This document shows, one piece after another, positions 30,791-40,676 of a DNA stretch of 64,000 nucleotides (its first letter is position 1; every line of letters begins with the position of its first letter). The notes under the pieces are model-generated. The model was not told where the DNA came from. It made no database searches and worked only from the letters and a program-made list of their open reading frames with translations. The translations under genes and the position numbers were made by a program. This DNA is from Sinorhizobium sp. 8-89 (lineage in GTDB: Bacteria > Pseudomonadota > Alphaproteobacteria > Rhizobiales > Rhizobiaceae): positions 85,473 through 149,472 of the forward strand of contig NZ_JASKLR010000004.1 in assembly GCF_030124325.1 (NCBI RefSeq), given 5' to 3'.

Positions 30791-30840
30791 GGGCTCGGCT
30801 TCCCAGCGACGCAGGAAGCCGCCACATGGGAACAAGCAAA

Positions 30841-30876
30841 AATCCCGGCCGGGGCTCCCCCGGCCGGGATTTTTTG
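30841..30876 (+). terminator. rpoH1 terminator
   Basis: A perfect 14-bp stem (30841-30854 with 30858-30871, AATCCCGGCCGGGG arm), a three-base loop and a T-run. It lies 50 bp after the rpoH1 stop and separates it from the convergent gene. Confidence 0.92.
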
Positions 30877-30896
30877 TATCGCCATCTCGTCCCCGG

Positions 30897-33170
30897 CTAC
30901 TGGCTGCTTGCGGCCGTGTTGCCGAGCGCGCCCCACGCCTGCATCGCCTTGTTGAAGGCTTCGACGCCGGCAGCCCCCTTCTCCAGCGTCAGCAAGGCAC
31001 GGCGCCCGTTCCGGTAGGTGATCGGAATGTCGATCCAGCTGCGGCTGCGCAGCAGTTCCATATTGTTGCTGACAGCTTCGGCGAAGTCGTTGAGCGCAAT
31101 CATGTGGAAATCGTCGGTGATCTTCGCGGGCACGGCGATCAGCGGATCGCCACGGTCCTGCTCCGTGCGCTTCATCGAAACGCGCTGGACACCGTCAATG
31201 CTGCCGCCCTCGAAGTTCTCTGGAAGCGAGAACACAAATTCGACTACGTGGCTCGCCGGCAGCGACGGGTCGGCATTGCGCTTGATCGTCATCAGCGCGG
31301 TCAACCCCCGGTCGGGTACCGTGATCTGCGCCTGGATCGTGGGCTCGGGCTTCGCGTCTCCGCCCGGCGACTCATCCTTGATCGACCAGGCGACGGTACC
31401 GGGGATCGCCGTCGGGGAGGACTGGCCGAGCCGCTCCTCGTAAAGGAACATCTTCTCCCCGTCGGCAACGGAGATCTCCGCCTGAGGCGCTTGCCCGGCG
31501 TCCTGGTTCGGCGCCGCGGGAACTTCTGCCCCTGCCGTCTGCTGTGGTTCGGCACCACCACTTTGCGGCTGTCCGGCCTCCGTCTGAGGAGCGACTGACT
31601 TGCCCTCCTGCGAGACTTCCGTGTCGCTCGCGCCTGCTGGACCCTCATCCACTTCCGACCCATCGGCAAGCAGCCGCTGGGTAAGCTTTGTCGAACTGTC
31701 CTCGGGCTGCGCCGTTTCGCCAGGCGTAGCAGGCTGCCTGTCTGGTTGGCTGGGCTGGCCGGCAGGCGCGTTCTGGCCGTCCGGTGTTCCGGTGTCCTCC
31801 GGCGCCGCGGGCATGATCTTCGCGATCAGCCCCGAAAGCCAGGCGTTGCCCGCCTCGCGGTTCTGCCAATAGGCATAACCGCCGCCGCCGAGAAGAAGCG
31901 CAACGACGGCGCCGATTGCCAGCCGCTTGAAATTGAAGCGGGAGGGCTTGGGTGTTGCGCGGTAGGATGGACGAGCCGGCGCGGAAACCGGAGGCTCACC
32001 GCCATTCTCCTTGGCAGCAGTTGCCGCTCCGTTCGCAGCCGCCCCTGCCCCGGCGTTGTCGCCAAAGCCAAGCAGGTCGTCGATGTGGTCCCAGGCGGTG
32101 CTGGCGCGCTCCTCCTGGCTCGCGGGCACAGGCGCCTTTTCCACCGGCCACGACCATTCGGAAATGTCGGCTTCGGCAGCCTTATCCTTCTTGCTCTCCG
32201 TTGCAGGCGCGAAAGGATCGTTTTCGTCGAATGACCAAGAGCGCGACGGCTCGGCGTCGCCGGGATGCTGCTGTTCGGGCTCGTCCGTTTCCGGTTCCAC
32301 CGGGTGGATGCCCAGCCGCTCTGGCGCCGCCGAAGACGCATCCCCGGCCGCCTCGGGCGCTTTTGTCGTCGAAGCCGTATCGTTCCATTCCGGCAGAGCC
32401 CATTCCGATGCGGCGGATTTCGCCTCCGTATCCTCCTCGCTCGGGAGAGATTCGGACCGTACCGGCTCGCCATGATCGGGCTCAGCCTCGACCTGCTCAT
32501 CGCGGAAATCAGCGCGCGATTCGGGCTGTCCCGCATCGTCAACCGGCGGCGCCTGCTCGGCTTCGAATTCATGGTCGGCCGGTCGTTCGTCGGTCGGAGC
32601 GGCCTGTCGTGCCGCTGCTTCGTCCACCGGTTCTTCGGACGGCACTTCCTCAGGCGGTTCGGACGGGGTGTCGTCGTCATAGGCGGCAACCGGTTCGAGT
32701 GCCGCCTCCTCGTCGATCGACGCGGCGTGCTGCCCCTCGTCGCCCGCTTCGGCGCTAACCGCCGGCGGCGACACAGGTTCGGCGACTTCCGGCTCCTCGC
32801 TTGCAGGTTCCTCGGTCTGTTCTTCCGACGGCGCTTCTTCCGGCTCGTCAGCAACGCTCGCCACAGGCTCCGGCTCGCTCGGGGCAGGCGGCTCCTGCCC
32901 CGTCGGCGTTTCGGCTAACGGCGGCTCGACCGCGTCGGTTTCCTCGACCGCAGGGAGGGCTTCCGCATGTTCGCTTTCGACTTCGCCGATTGCCTGTTCC
33001 AGCTTGTTAAGCTGGCGATTGATCATGTCGTCTGATGGCCGTGGGCTCATGTTTTCGAGTTGCCGGCGCACGGCACTACGCGCCTTCTCGTAAACCCTGC
33101 CCCGCATTTCCGGTGTGTTTTCCGACAGGCCGTCAACGGTCCTGCGAATAACTGCAACAAAATCCGCCAT
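30897..33170 (-). CDS. Large acidic, Pro/Glu-rich single-span membrane protein, conserved in rhizobia
   Basis: From ATG 33170 (MADFVAVIRRTVDGLSENTP) the product is 757 residues. A conserved helical N-terminus of about 75 residues is followed by about 330 residues rich in Glu, Pro, Ala and Ser, a basic patch and one membrane helix near 410-432 (LAIGAVVALLLGGGGYAYW), another low-complexity stretch, and a conserved C-terminal domain of about 190 residues (MFLYEERLGQSSPTAIPGTV, VPAKITDDFHMIALNDFAEA, SWIDIPITYRNGRRALLTLE). The disordered part should be cytoplasmic and the C-terminal domain periplasmic. Function unknown. Confidence 0.8.
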   Translation of the reverse strand: MADFVAVIRRTVDGLSENTPEMRGRVYEKARSAVRRQLENMSPRPSDDMINRQLNKLEQAIGEVESEHAEALPAVEETDAVEPPLAETPTGQEPPAPSEPEPVASVADEPEEAPSEEQTEEPASEEPEVAEPVSPPAVSAEAGDEGQHAASIDEEAALEPVAAYDDDTPSEPPEEVPSEEPVDEAAARQAAPTDERPADHEFEAEQAPPVDDAGQPESRADFRDEQVEAEPDHGEPVRSESLPSEEDTEAKSAASEWALPEWNDTASTTKAPEAAGDASSAAPERLGIHPVEPETDEPEQQHPGDAEPSRSWSFDENDPFAPATESKKDKAAEADISEWSWPVEKAPVPASQEERASTAWDHIDDLLGFGDNAGAGAAANGAATAAKENGGEPPVSAPARPSYRATPKPSRFNFKRLAIGAVVALLLGGGGYAYWQNREAGNAWLSGLIAKIMPAAPEDTGTPDGQNAPAGQPSQPDRQPATPGETAQPEDSSTKLTQRLLADGSEVDEGPAGASDTEVSQEGKSVAPQTEAGQPQSGGAEPQQTAGAEVPAAPNQDAGQAPQAEISVADGEKMFLYEERLGQSSPTAIPGTVAWSIKDESPGGDAKPEPTIQAQITVPDRGLTALMTIKRNADPSLPASHVVEFVFSLPENFEGGSIDGVQRVSMKRTEQDRGDPLIAVPAKITDDFHMIALNDFAEAVSNNMELLRSRSWIDIPITYRNGRRALLTLEKGAAGVEAFNKAMQAWGALGNTAASSQ

Positions 33171-33235
33171 CAGAACTTTCTCATACTCCCAGGCATGCGC
33201 CTGCAATCACCGACGCCACTGTCGTCGCGCCGACA

Positions 33236-34534
33236 CTAGTCCTCAAAAGGGTCCGTCACAAGTATTGTGTCATCGCGTTCCGGGCTCGTCGAAAGAAGTG
33301 CGACCGGCGCGCCGATCAGTTCCTCGACCTGGCGAACATACTTGATCGCTTGCGCCGGAAGATCGGCCCAACTACGGGCGCCAACCGTCGATTCCTTCCA
33401 GCCTTCAAGCGTAATGTAGACGGGCTTTACCGAAGCTTGCTGCGCCTGACTTGCTGGAAGATGGTCGATCTCTCGTCCGTCCAGAGTATAACCGACGCAA
33501 ATCTTCAACTCGTCGAGACCGTCAAGCACATCAAGCTTCGTGAGCGCAATGCCCGTGATTCCGTTTGCGGCGACGGACTGACGCACGAGCGCGGCGTCGA
33601 ACCATCCGCAGCGGCGCTTGCGCCCGGTGACGGTCCCGAATTCATGGCCGCGTTCACCGAGGAACTGGCCAATCTGGTCGTTAAGCTCCGTCGGAAACGG
33701 TCCTTCGCCGACACGTGTCGTATAGGCCTTGGTGATGCCGAGAATGTAGCCGAGCGACCCTGGCCCCATGCCGGAACCGGCAGCGGCCTGGCCGGCAACC
33801 GTGTTGGACGAGGTGACGAAGGGATACGTGCCGTGGTCGATGTCGAGCAGTGTGCCCTGAGCGCCTTCGAAGAGGATACGCGCGCCTTTGCGCCGATGCT
33901 TGTCGAGGAGCAGCCAGACCGTATCCATGAACGGCAGCACGCGCGCCGCGACCGAAGAGAGTTCATTCATGATCGCCTGATGGCTGATCTCCGCTTCGCC
34001 GAGCCCGCGGCGCAGCGCATTGTGATGCGTCAGCAGTCGGTCGACCTTTGCCGGCAGCGTGTCCAGATCGGCAAGATCCATGACGCGAATGGCGCGGCGG
34101 CCGACCTTGTCCTCGTAAGCCGGGCCGATGCCGCGGCGCGTCGTGCCGATCTTGGTGCCGCTGTTCGAGGCGGCATCCTCGCGGAAGCCGTCGAGCTCCC
34201 GGTGCAGCGACAGGATGAGCGTCGCGTTGTCGGCGATACGCAGGTTGTCCGGGGTGACCTTCACGCCTTGGTTGGCAAGCTTGTCGATCTCCGCGATCAG
34301 CGCATGGGGATCGATCACGACGCCGTTGCCGATGACCGCGAGCTTACCGGGGCGGACGACGCCGGAGGGAAGCAGCGACAGTTTGTAGCTGACGCCGTCG
34401 ATCACCAGGGTGTGGCCGGCATTGTGGCCGCCCTGGAACCGCACGACGATGTCCGCGCGCTCCGAAAGCCAGTCCACGATCTTGCCTTTGCCTTCGTCGC
34501 CCCATTGGGATCCGACCACCACGACATTCGTCAT
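33236..34534 (-). CDS. purA: PurA, adenylosuccinate synthetase
   Basis: The 432-residue enzyme catalyses GTP-dependent condensation of IMP and aspartate in AMP synthesis. Landmarks are [20 protein letters not shown] (P-loop and catalytic Asp), [33 protein letters not shown] and [23 protein letters not shown] 34534 is the family start; in-frame sequence upstream to 34591 is not conserved. It is a stand-alone gene. Confidence 0.97.
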   Translation of the reverse strand: MTNVVVVGSQWGDEGKGKIVDWLSERADIVVRFQGGHNAGHTLVIDGVSYKLSLLPSGVVRPGKLAVIGNGVVIDPHALIAEIDKLANQGVKVTPDNLRIADNATLILSLHRELDGFREDAASNSGTKIGTTRRGIGPAYEDKVGRRAIRVMDLADLDTLPAKVDRLLTHHNALRRGLGEAEISHQAIMNELSSVAARVLPFMDTVWLLLDKHRRKGARILFEGAQGTLLDIDHGTYPFVTSSNTVAGQAAAGSGMGPGSLGYILGITKAYTTRVGEGPFPTELNDQIGQFLGERGHEFGTVTGRKRRCGWFDAALVRQSVAANGITGIALTKLDVLDGLDELKICVGYTLDGREIDHLPASQAQQASVKPVYITLEGWKESTVGARSWADLPAQAIKYVRQVEELIGAPVALLSTSPERDDTILVTDPFED

Positions 34535-34724
34535 AATTTTCTTCCTGTTCGCACGCGCACAAGGGATTGCGCCATTCTGAAACCCGCGCATCTATACTGT
34601 GTTGTCTTGCGGAAAGCGACCCCGTTGTGCCCCGCTCGAAGCCCTTTTTCGCATGACAACCGACGGATTTAGCGCCTATATCTCTGCTGCTCTCTCGCCT
34701 CTCCGGCACTCATTCCCGTCCCAC

Positions 34725-35630
34725 ATGGATCGCAGCATCGTGAACGCCAAGGCCTATTTCTATCTCGCAATAACTTCGCTTTTTTGGGGCGGCAATTCAG
34801 TCGCGGGCAAGATGGCCGTCGGGCACGTCAGTCCGATGATGCTGACGACGCTACGCTGGATGGTGGCACTCGCTGTCATCCTGGCATTGATGACGCCGCA
34901 GATCCGTCGCGACTGGGACAAGATCCGTGAGCATTGGCTGCAATTGCTGGCCTACGGCGCCGTCGGCTTCACCATGTTCAATGCGTTCCTCTATTCGGCG
35001 GTGAAATATACGAGCGCCATCAACGCCGTGATCCTGCAGGCCGGCATCCCGATGCTGATCTTCCTCTTCAACTTCGTCCTGTTCCGCACAAAAGCCTCGG
35101 TCGCGCAGCTCATCGGCTTCACGGTGACGCTGATCGGCGTGTTGATTACAGCCGCGCACGGCGACCTCGCCAGTCTGTTGCAGTTGCAGTTCAATTTCGG
35201 CGACGCGCTGATGCTTCTCGCCTGTATCGTCTATGCCGCATATACGGTCGGGCTGCGCTGGAAGCCGAACATGCACTGGCAGAGCTTCATCGCCGCCCCG
35301 GCCTTCGGGGCACTCTTGAGCGCCATCCCGCTCCTCATCTGGGAATTCTGGAACGGCAGCGCCATCGTGCCCGATGCCAGCGGCTGGGCAATCGTCGTCT
35401 ACGCTGCGATCTTCCCGTCTCTGATGTCCCAGGTTCTATACGTGCGTGGCGTGGAAATGATCGGCGCCAACCGCGCCGGGCTTTTCATCAACGCCATCCC
35501 GGTGTTCGGAACACTGCTTTCCGTGCTTCTTGTCGGCGAAACATTTCATCCGTTTCATCTCGTGGCATTGCTGCTGGTGCTTGGCGGCATTGCCATCGCG
35601 GAACGTGGCCGCCCGAAGCTGCCCCGATGA
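34725..35630 (+). CDS. EamA/DMT-family permease
   Basis: From ATG 34725 the 301-residue protein has about ten membrane helices and two EamA repeats (LFWGGNSVAGKMAVGHVSPM, TSAINAVILQAGIPMLIFLF; ANRAGLFINAIPVFGTLLSV). DMT permeases export amino acids or metabolites; the substrate cannot be inferred. It is divergent from purA. Two in-frame upstream ATGs exist but their leader lacks membrane character or a ribosome-binding site. Confidence 0.87.
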   Translation: MDRSIVNAKAYFYLAITSLFWGGNSVAGKMAVGHVSPMMLTTLRWMVALAVILALMTPQIRRDWDKIREHWLQLLAYGAVGFTMFNAFLYSAVKYTSAINAVILQAGIPMLIFLFNFVLFRTKASVAQLIGFTVTLIGVLITAAHGDLASLLQLQFNFGDALMLLACIVYAAYTVGLRWKPNMHWQSFIAAPAFGALLSAIPLLIWEFWNGSAIVPDASGWAIVVYAAIFPSLMSQVLYVRGVEMIGANRAGLFINAIPVFGTLLSVLLVGETFHPFHLVALLLVLGGIAIAERGRPKLPR

Positions 35631-35697
35631 GATCAAAACGCGAGGGGCAGCCGGTATCCCCGTCCGCCTCGAATGAAGGCGTGCAGCATTGAAGGCG

Positions 35698-35732
35698 ACA
35701 GCGCCGCGCATCTGAACGAGGCGCGGCGCTGT
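35698..35732. terminator. Perfect 12-bp hairpin between the EamA gene and serA
   Basis: ACAGCGCCGCGC pairs with GCGCGGCGCTGT around TCTGAACGAG-type loop sequence. It shares the CAGCGCCGCGC start of the repeat family and lies between convergent genes, so it may act as a bidirectional terminator. Confidence 0.55.
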
Positions 35733-35760
35733 AGCAAGCCGAGTTATGGAGCGGTGCCAA

Positions 35761-37356
35761 TCAATCGATATTGAACACCAATTGCTTCGCCTGGCGGATT
35801 GCCGCGTTGGCACGCAGCTTGTCGAGCACCGTCTCGGAGACCGGACCGTCGACATAAAGCAGAGCGATGGCGTCGCCGCCTTCCTTCTCGCGGCCGAGCT
35901 GGAAGTTGGCGATGTTGACGCCGGCGTCACCGAGCGTCGTACCGATGAATCCAATCATACCGGGGACGTCGGTGTTGGTGAGATAGACCATGTGCTTGCC
36001 GACATCGGCATCGAGATTGATGCCCTTGATCTGGATGAAGCGCGGCTTTCCATCGGAGAAGACCGTACCGGCGACCGAACGGGTCTGGTTCGCCGTCGTC
36101 ACCGTCAGCTTGATGTAGCCGTCGAAGACGCCGGACTTGTCGCGTTTCACTTCGGAAAGGATGACGCCCTTTTCCTTGATCATGACCGGCGCGGAAACCA
36201 TGTTGACGTCCGCCACTTGCGGACGGATCAGGCCGGCGAGGACGGCGCTCGTCAGTGCCTTGGTGTTCATCGCGGCCGTGGAACCGTCATAGAGGATTTC
36301 GATTTCCTTGATGGCGCTTTCGGTGACCTGGCCGACGAAGGCGCCGAGGACGTCCGCGAGCCGGATGAAGGGCTTCAGGATCGGCGCTTCCTCCGCCGTG
36401 ATCGACGGCATGTTGATGGCGTTCGAGACAGCGCCGTTGACCAGGTAGTCCGACATCTGATCGGCGATCTGCAGCGCCACGTTCTCCTGCGCTTCGGTCG
36501 TGGAAGCGCCGAGGTGCGGCGTGCACACGACGTTCGGCAGACCGAACAGCGGGCTTTCGGTGGCGGGTTCCACCTCGAAGACGTCGAAGCCGGCACCGGC
36601 GACATGGCCCGATTTCAACGCTTCGGCAAGCGCGCTTTCGACGACGAGGCCGCCACGGGCGCAGTTGACGATGCGCACACCCGGCTTCATCTTGGCGATT
36701 GCTTCTGCGTCGATGATGTTGCGGGTCTTGTCGGTCAGCGGCACGTGCAGGGTGATGAAATCCGCCCGCGCAAAGAGTTCGTCGAGTTCGACCTTGACGA
36801 CGCCCATCTCCTCGGCGCGCTCCTTCGACAGGAACGGATCGTAGGCGATGACGTGCATCTTCAGGCCGATGGCGCGGGCGCAGACGATCGAGCCGATATT
36901 GCCGGCACCGATGACGCCGAGCACCTTGCCGGTGATCTCGACGCCCATGAATTTCGACTTTTCCCACTTGCCGGCTTGGGTGGAACCGTCTGCCGCAGGA
37001 AGCTGCCGGGCGACGGCAAACATCAGGGCGACCGCATGCTCGGCCGTGGTGATCGAGTTGCCGAAGGGCGTGTTCATGACGATGATACCGCGGCGCGAAG
37101 CAGCCGGGATATCGACGTTATCCACGCCGATGCCGGCACGGCCGACGACCTTGAGATTGGTGGCGGCAGCGATCAGCTTCTCCGTCACCTTGGTGGCGGA
37201 GCGGATGGCGAGACCGTCGTAGTTGCCGATGATCTCGGCGAGCTTTTCCTTGTCTTTGCCGAGCTTCGGCTGGAAATCCACTTCAACGCCGCGGTCGCGG
37301 AAGATCTGGACGGCGGTTTCCGACAGTTCATCGGATACGAGAACGCGAGGTGCCAT
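35761..37356 (-). CDS. serA: SerA, D-3-phosphoglycerate dehydrogenase
   Basis: The 531-residue protein is the long SerA type: NAD-binding GKVLGVIGAGNIGSIV, catalytic Arg in RIVNCARGGLVVESALAEAL, Glu and His in TPHLGASTTEAQENVALQIA, then an intervening domain (about 320-450) and a C-terminal ACT domain (MVYLTNTDVPGMIGFIGTTL) for serine feedback. It makes 3-phosphohydroxypyruvate, first step in serine synthesis. It follows serC by 79 bp that include a hairpin, so it is the second gene of a serCA operon. Confidence 0.97.
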   Translation of the reverse strand: MAPRVLVSDELSETAVQIFRDRGVEVDFQPKLGKDKEKLAEIIGNYDGLAIRSATKVTEKLIAAATNLKVVGRAGIGVDNVDIPAASRRGIIVMNTPFGNSITTAEHAVALMFAVARQLPAADGSTQAGKWEKSKFMGVEITGKVLGVIGAGNIGSIVCARAIGLKMHVIAYDPFLSKERAEEMGVVKVELDELFARADFITLHVPLTDKTRNIIDAEAIAKMKPGVRIVNCARGGLVVESALAEALKSGHVAGAGFDVFEVEPATESPLFGLPNVVCTPHLGASTTEAQENVALQIADQMSDYLVNGAVSNAINMPSITAEEAPILKPFIRLADVLGAFVGQVTESAIKEIEILYDGSTAAMNTKALTSAVLAGLIRPQVADVNMVSAPVMIKEKGVILSEVKRDKSGVFDGYIKLTVTTANQTRSVAGTVFSDGKPRFIQIKGINLDADVGKHMVYLTNTDVPGMIGFIGTTLGDAGVNIANFQLGREKEGGDAIALLYVDGPVSETVLDKLRANAAIRQAKQLVFNID

Positions 37357-37400
37357 GAGAGGCCTCCTTAAGGATCAGTTCTGAAAGGAATGCGGGATTG

Positions 37401-37423
37401 GCTTCGCTCGCAGCGAGCGAAGC
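37401..37423 (-). other. serC-serA intercistronic hairpin
   Basis: GCTTCGCTCG and CGAGCGAAGC form a perfect 10-bp stem with a CAG loop. No T-run follows, so it is more likely a stabiliser or processing site than a terminator. Confidence 0.6.
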
Positions 37424-37435
37424 GTATCGCTTGGA

Positions 37436-38614
37436 TCAGGCGGCGGCCTGCGACAGCGTCGCCTTCTGGGTCTCGACGGCCCAGGTGAGCCACGGCATCA
37501 GCGCCTCCATGTCGGAAGTCTCGATGGTGGCACCAGCCCAGATCCGCAGACCGGAGGGGGCGTCGCGATAGTGGCCGATATCGTAGGCCACACCTTCCTT
37601 TTCGAGCAGGGCAACGACGCCCTTCGCGAAAGCGGCCTGGCCGTCGGCATCGAGGGCCAATACGTCCTTGTCGACGATCTTGAGGCAGACCGAGGTGTTG
37701 GAGCGGGTTTCCGCCTTGATAGCCAAGTTTGCAATCCAGGCATTTGCGTCGACGAACCGATGGATCGCGTCGGCGTTGGCGTCTGCCCGGGCGATCAGCC
37801 CCTTGAGGCCGCCGACCGACTTCGCCCAAAGGAGCGCGTCGATATAGTCTTCGACGCAGAGCATCGACGGCGTGTTGATCGTCTCGCCGGCAAAGATGCC
37901 CTCTATCAGCTTGCCGCCGCTGGTCAGGCGGAAGATCTTCGGCAGCGGCCATGCCGGCGCATAGGTCAGCAGCCGTTCGACTGCGCGCGGCGAAAGAATG
38001 AGGACGCCATGCGCGCCCTCTCCGCCCAGAACCTTCTGCCAGGAGAAGGTGACGACGTCGAGCTTGGCGAAATCGAGATCCTGGGCAAAGGCAGCGGAGG
38101 TCGCGTCGCAGATCGTCAGGCCCTTGCGATCCGCCGGAATGAAATCGGCGTTCGGCACACGCACGCCGGAGGTTGTGCCATTCCAGGTGAAGACGACATC
38201 CCGGTCGAAATCAACCTGGGCAAGATCCGGCAATTCGCCATAGGCAGCCTCGAACTTGCGAACATCGGCGAGCTTGAGCTGCTTGACCACGTCGGTCACC
38301 CAACCGGCACCGAAGCTTTCCCAGGCAAGCATATCGACGCCACGGGCGCCGAGCAGCGACCACAGCGCCATTTCGACGGCGCCGGTATCGGAAGCAGGCA
38401 CGATACCGATGCGGTAGTCGGCCGGCACTTCAAGAATTTCACGGGTAAGATCAATGGCCTGCTTCAGCTTCGTCTTGCCGATCTTGGCTCGGTGCGATCG
38501 ACCGAGCGCGGCATCGGAGAGAGCTTCGAGCGTCCAACCGGGACGCTTTGCGCAGGGGCCAGAAGAAAAATGGGTATTTGCCGGACGCACGTCCGGCGTG
38601 GCAGGCTTCGTCAT
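37436..38614 (-). CDS. serC: SerC, phosphoserine aminotransferase
   Basis: The 392-residue PLP enzyme is of the alphaproteobacterial SerC type ([20 protein letters not shown] at the N-terminus, [20 protein letters not shown], and the Schiff-base Lys in [20 protein letters not shown]). It transaminates phosphohydroxypyruvate with glutamate to O-phosphoserine. It is first in the operon with serA and is preceded by a structured leader. Confidence 0.96.
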   Translation of the reverse strand: MTKPATPDVRPANTHFSSGPCAKRPGWTLEALSDAALGRSHRAKIGKTKLKQAIDLTREILEVPADYRIGIVPASDTGAVEMALWSLLGARGVDMLAWESFGAGWVTDVVKQLKLADVRKFEAAYGELPDLAQVDFDRDVVFTWNGTTSGVRVPNADFIPADRKGLTICDATSAAFAQDLDFAKLDVVTFSWQKVLGGEGAHGVLILSPRAVERLLTYAPAWPLPKIFRLTSGGKLIEGIFAGETINTPSMLCVEDYIDALLWAKSVGGLKGLIARADANADAIHRFVDANAWIANLAIKAETRSNTSVCLKIVDKDVLALDADGQAAFAKGVVALLEKEGVAYDIGHYRDAPSGLRIWAGATIETSDMEALMPWLTWAVETQKATLSQAAA

Positions 38615-38618
38615 AATG

Positions 38619-38671
38619 CTATCCTCTCAGATAGAAGCCCCTCGTTGGGGAGGGGTGTCCCGCTGTCGGGA
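38619..38671 (-). ncRNA. Structured serC leader (serC RNA motif) and promoter
   Basis: Immediately before the serC start are three tandem hairpins: CTATC/GATAG (38619-38634), CCCCTC/GAGGGG (38638-38655) and TCCCG/CGGGA (38658-38671). A conserved serC leader motif upstream of alphaproteobacterial serC-serA operons is catalogued in Rfam; position and hairpin layout agree. A CTTGAC at 38693-38698 with an A+T-rich -10 near 38670-38677 could be the promoter, in which case the third hairpin may lie at the start point rather than in the RNA. Confidence 0.6.
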
Positions 38672-38777
38672 ATATTGCGGGTCAGAGAGGAAGTCAAGCA
38701 ACTTGCGTCGCTTTTGGAAAAATTTCCGGCGTTCCGGGTAAAGTTCTGATACAGAGAGTGCAGACGCCGAACGATTG

Positions 38778-39614
38778 TTACCAGAGGGAGAAGCGCAGGC
38801 CCGCGCGGATCTCGTGGCGCGAAAGGCCGTCGTCATGGCCCTTGGCGCCACTGGCGCCGGCAAGCGCCTCGGTTCCGAATCCGAACATGTCGCCATCCGC
38901 GATATGGGAATAGCGGTAGCCGAGATCGAATTTCAGCCGATCTGTGATGTCGTAGGAGACACCGGCCATGAGCGCATAGGTGAAGCGCCAGCTGTCTTCT
39001 CCGTCATAGGACGCTCCACCTGCCCCACCCGCGCAGGCGCCGCCCCCTGGAACACAGGTTGCCGTCTCGCGGACGGTGTTCCAGTTGATGTTCGTGGCGC
39101 CGATGCCCGCGCCGAGATAAGGCGTGAAGCCGGCAAGTGTCGCCAGGTCGACATAGCCGTTCGCCATGAGCCCGAGCGCGGAAAAATTGGCACTGTGCGA
39201 GAAGTCGCACGACGTTCCGACGCCTTGGCCTGCGCAGGGAGTGGCTGACAGCGACGAGCCGTCGAACCGGCCCTCGAAATATTCCGCCGTTATGTCGGCG
39301 CGCACCACGTCGTTAAATCGATAGCCGATGCCGATCGTCCCTGAGATCGGCTTGTCAAAACGAGCACTATCGAATGGAACGTTGTTGTAGGTACTCGTTC
39401 CGGCGTCGAAGGTGCGATACGAGGGATCGCCCTCGTCGCGCCACGGCGCATAACCGATGTCGCCGCGCAAATAGAGACCGCTGCTGCGCTCCGCTTTCGT
39501 CGAGATGGTAATCTCCGGCGCGTCGAGCAAATCCTCGTCTGCGGCCTCCACCATGCCGGAGAGCAGAAAACCGGCGCTGAAAGCGATGCCGCAAATCCCG
39601 TTCCGCCAATGCAT
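38778..39614 (-). CDS. Omp25-like outer-membrane beta-barrel protein
   Basis: The 278-residue protein has a signal peptide (ICGIAFSAGFLLSGMVEA) and a beta-barrel of the Omp25/Omp31 class: SSGLYLRGDIGYAPWRDEGD, ISGTIGIGYRFNDVVRADIT, FTPYLGAGIGATNINWNTVR, and a C-terminal strand IRAGLRFSLW ending in an aromatic residue as BAM substrates do. It has extra Cys-containing loops (TPCAGQGVGTSCDF and CVPGGGACAGG). A perfect CtrA full site lies 76 bp upstream. It is likely an abundant cell-surface protein. Confidence 0.88.
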   Translation of the reverse strand: MHWRNGICGIAFSAGFLLSGMVEAADEDLLDAPEITISTKAERSSGLYLRGDIGYAPWRDEGDPSYRTFDAGTSTYNNVPFDSARFDKPISGTIGIGYRFNDVVRADITAEYFEGRFDGSSLSATPCAGQGVGTSCDFSHSANFSALGLMANGYVDLATLAGFTPYLGAGIGATNINWNTVRETATCVPGGGACAGGAGGASYDGEDSWRFTYALMAGVSYDITDRLKFDLGYRYSHIADGDMFGFGTEALAGASGAKGHDDGLSRHEIRAGLRFSLW

Positions 39615-39689
39615 GTCCGCGCCCTGTCAGTATTCGTATCAGCGGCCATGACGGCCCGCTTGCTGGCGTTAACTATTGGCAGCGACAAG

Positions 39690-39704
39690 TTAACCATCGG
39701 TTAA
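39690..39704 (-). promoter_or_regulatory. Perfect CtrA full site upstream of the first outer-membrane protein gene
   Basis: TTAACCATCGGTTAA fits TTAA-N7-TTAA exactly and also contains the TTAACCAT half-site. It is 76 bp before the start codon at 39614, near where a promoter should be. The rest of 39615-39825 shows no gene. Confidence 0.7.
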
Positions 39705-39825
39705 GCATATTGATTGACGGAAAATTTAAGGAAATCCGGCACGGCGGCCGTCCCTCGAAAGGTGAGCCCGAAGTGAAAGGGGCCGCATGGCGGCCCCCGG
39801 ACGATGTCTCGCTCTGCAGCCCGGA

Positions 39826-40590
39826 CTATTGCAGGGCGTAGCGCATGCCGAGCTTGAAGTCATGCGACGTGATGTCTTCGAAGTGCATCGGGGCGTTCAC
39901 CGTGGAGCCGTCGTAGGTACGAATATTGCCGGTCTTTGCGTCGCCGAGATCGACGTAGCTGTAGCCGAGATCGAGCGCCAAGCGTTCGGTCGCCTGATAG
40001 GCGACGCCGGCATGCACTGCCCAGGCAAAGTTCCAGGTCGGGTCGTCGTCGGCATAGGCAACGCCGAGGTTCGGCACGTTGATGTCACGGAAACCCGAGA
40101 TCCTGTTTCGCGAGGCACCGATGCCGGCGCCTACGTAGGGCTTAATGCCGTACCACTCGCCGATGTCGACATAGGCGTTGGCCATCAAAAGCCACTCCGA
40201 TTTGGCGCCGTCATAGTCGTTCGTGCCATCCCAGATCGGACCGGTCGGGCCGCTGTGGCCGTACCGGTCGAGCGCCGCAAAATCCGCCTTGCCGCGGTAT
40301 TCGACGATACCGTCCAGGCGCAGCCAGTCATTGAATTGATAACCGATACCGACGCCGGCGAGCGGCGCGCTGTCGAACTCGCCTTCGTCGAGGAATTCGT
40401 GGAGTTCCACGACATCCATGAGCTCATGCTTCATTTGACCGAGTTTCTGGTTGCTCATGCCCAGATGGCCGCGCAGATACCAGCCGCTGGGCACTATAAC
40501 CGGTGCAGGATCTTCGACATAAAGGTCGGCAGCCAAAACCGGGGCGCCGCTCAATATTGCGGCAACAAATGCAATCAAAGGTGTTTTCAT
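39826..40590 (-). CDS. Omp25-like outer-membrane beta-barrel protein, second copy
   Basis: The 254-residue protein has a signal peptide (MKTPLIAFVAAILSGAPVLA) and the same barrel pattern as its neighbour: SGWYLRGHLGMSNQKLGQMK, GVGIGYQFNDWLRLDGIVEY, IKPYVGAGIGASRNRISGFR, LALDLGYSYVDLG, and C-terminal FKLGMRYALQ. It ends in Gln rather than Phe/Trp, so insertion may use a slightly unusual beta-signal. It precedes the first copy by 211 bp on the same strand; the two are probably old duplicates with separate promoters. Confidence 0.88.
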   Translation of the reverse strand: MKTPLIAFVAAILSGAPVLAADLYVEDPAPVIVPSGWYLRGHLGMSNQKLGQMKHELMDVVELHEFLDEGEFDSAPLAGVGIGYQFNDWLRLDGIVEYRGKADFAALDRYGHSGPTGPIWDGTNDYDGAKSEWLLMANAYVDIGEWYGIKPYVGAGIGASRNRISGFRDINVPNLGVAYADDDPTWNFAWAVHAGVAYQATERLALDLGYSYVDLGDAKTGNIRTYDGSTVNAPMHFEDITSHDFKLGMRYALQ

Positions 40591-40676
40591 AATAGCTCCG
40601 CGAATATTCTGACCCGCGCCGCGTTGCCTCGGCCGGATACTGCAACTCTTGTTGCGTCAAAAGTGGCACGCCGCGG

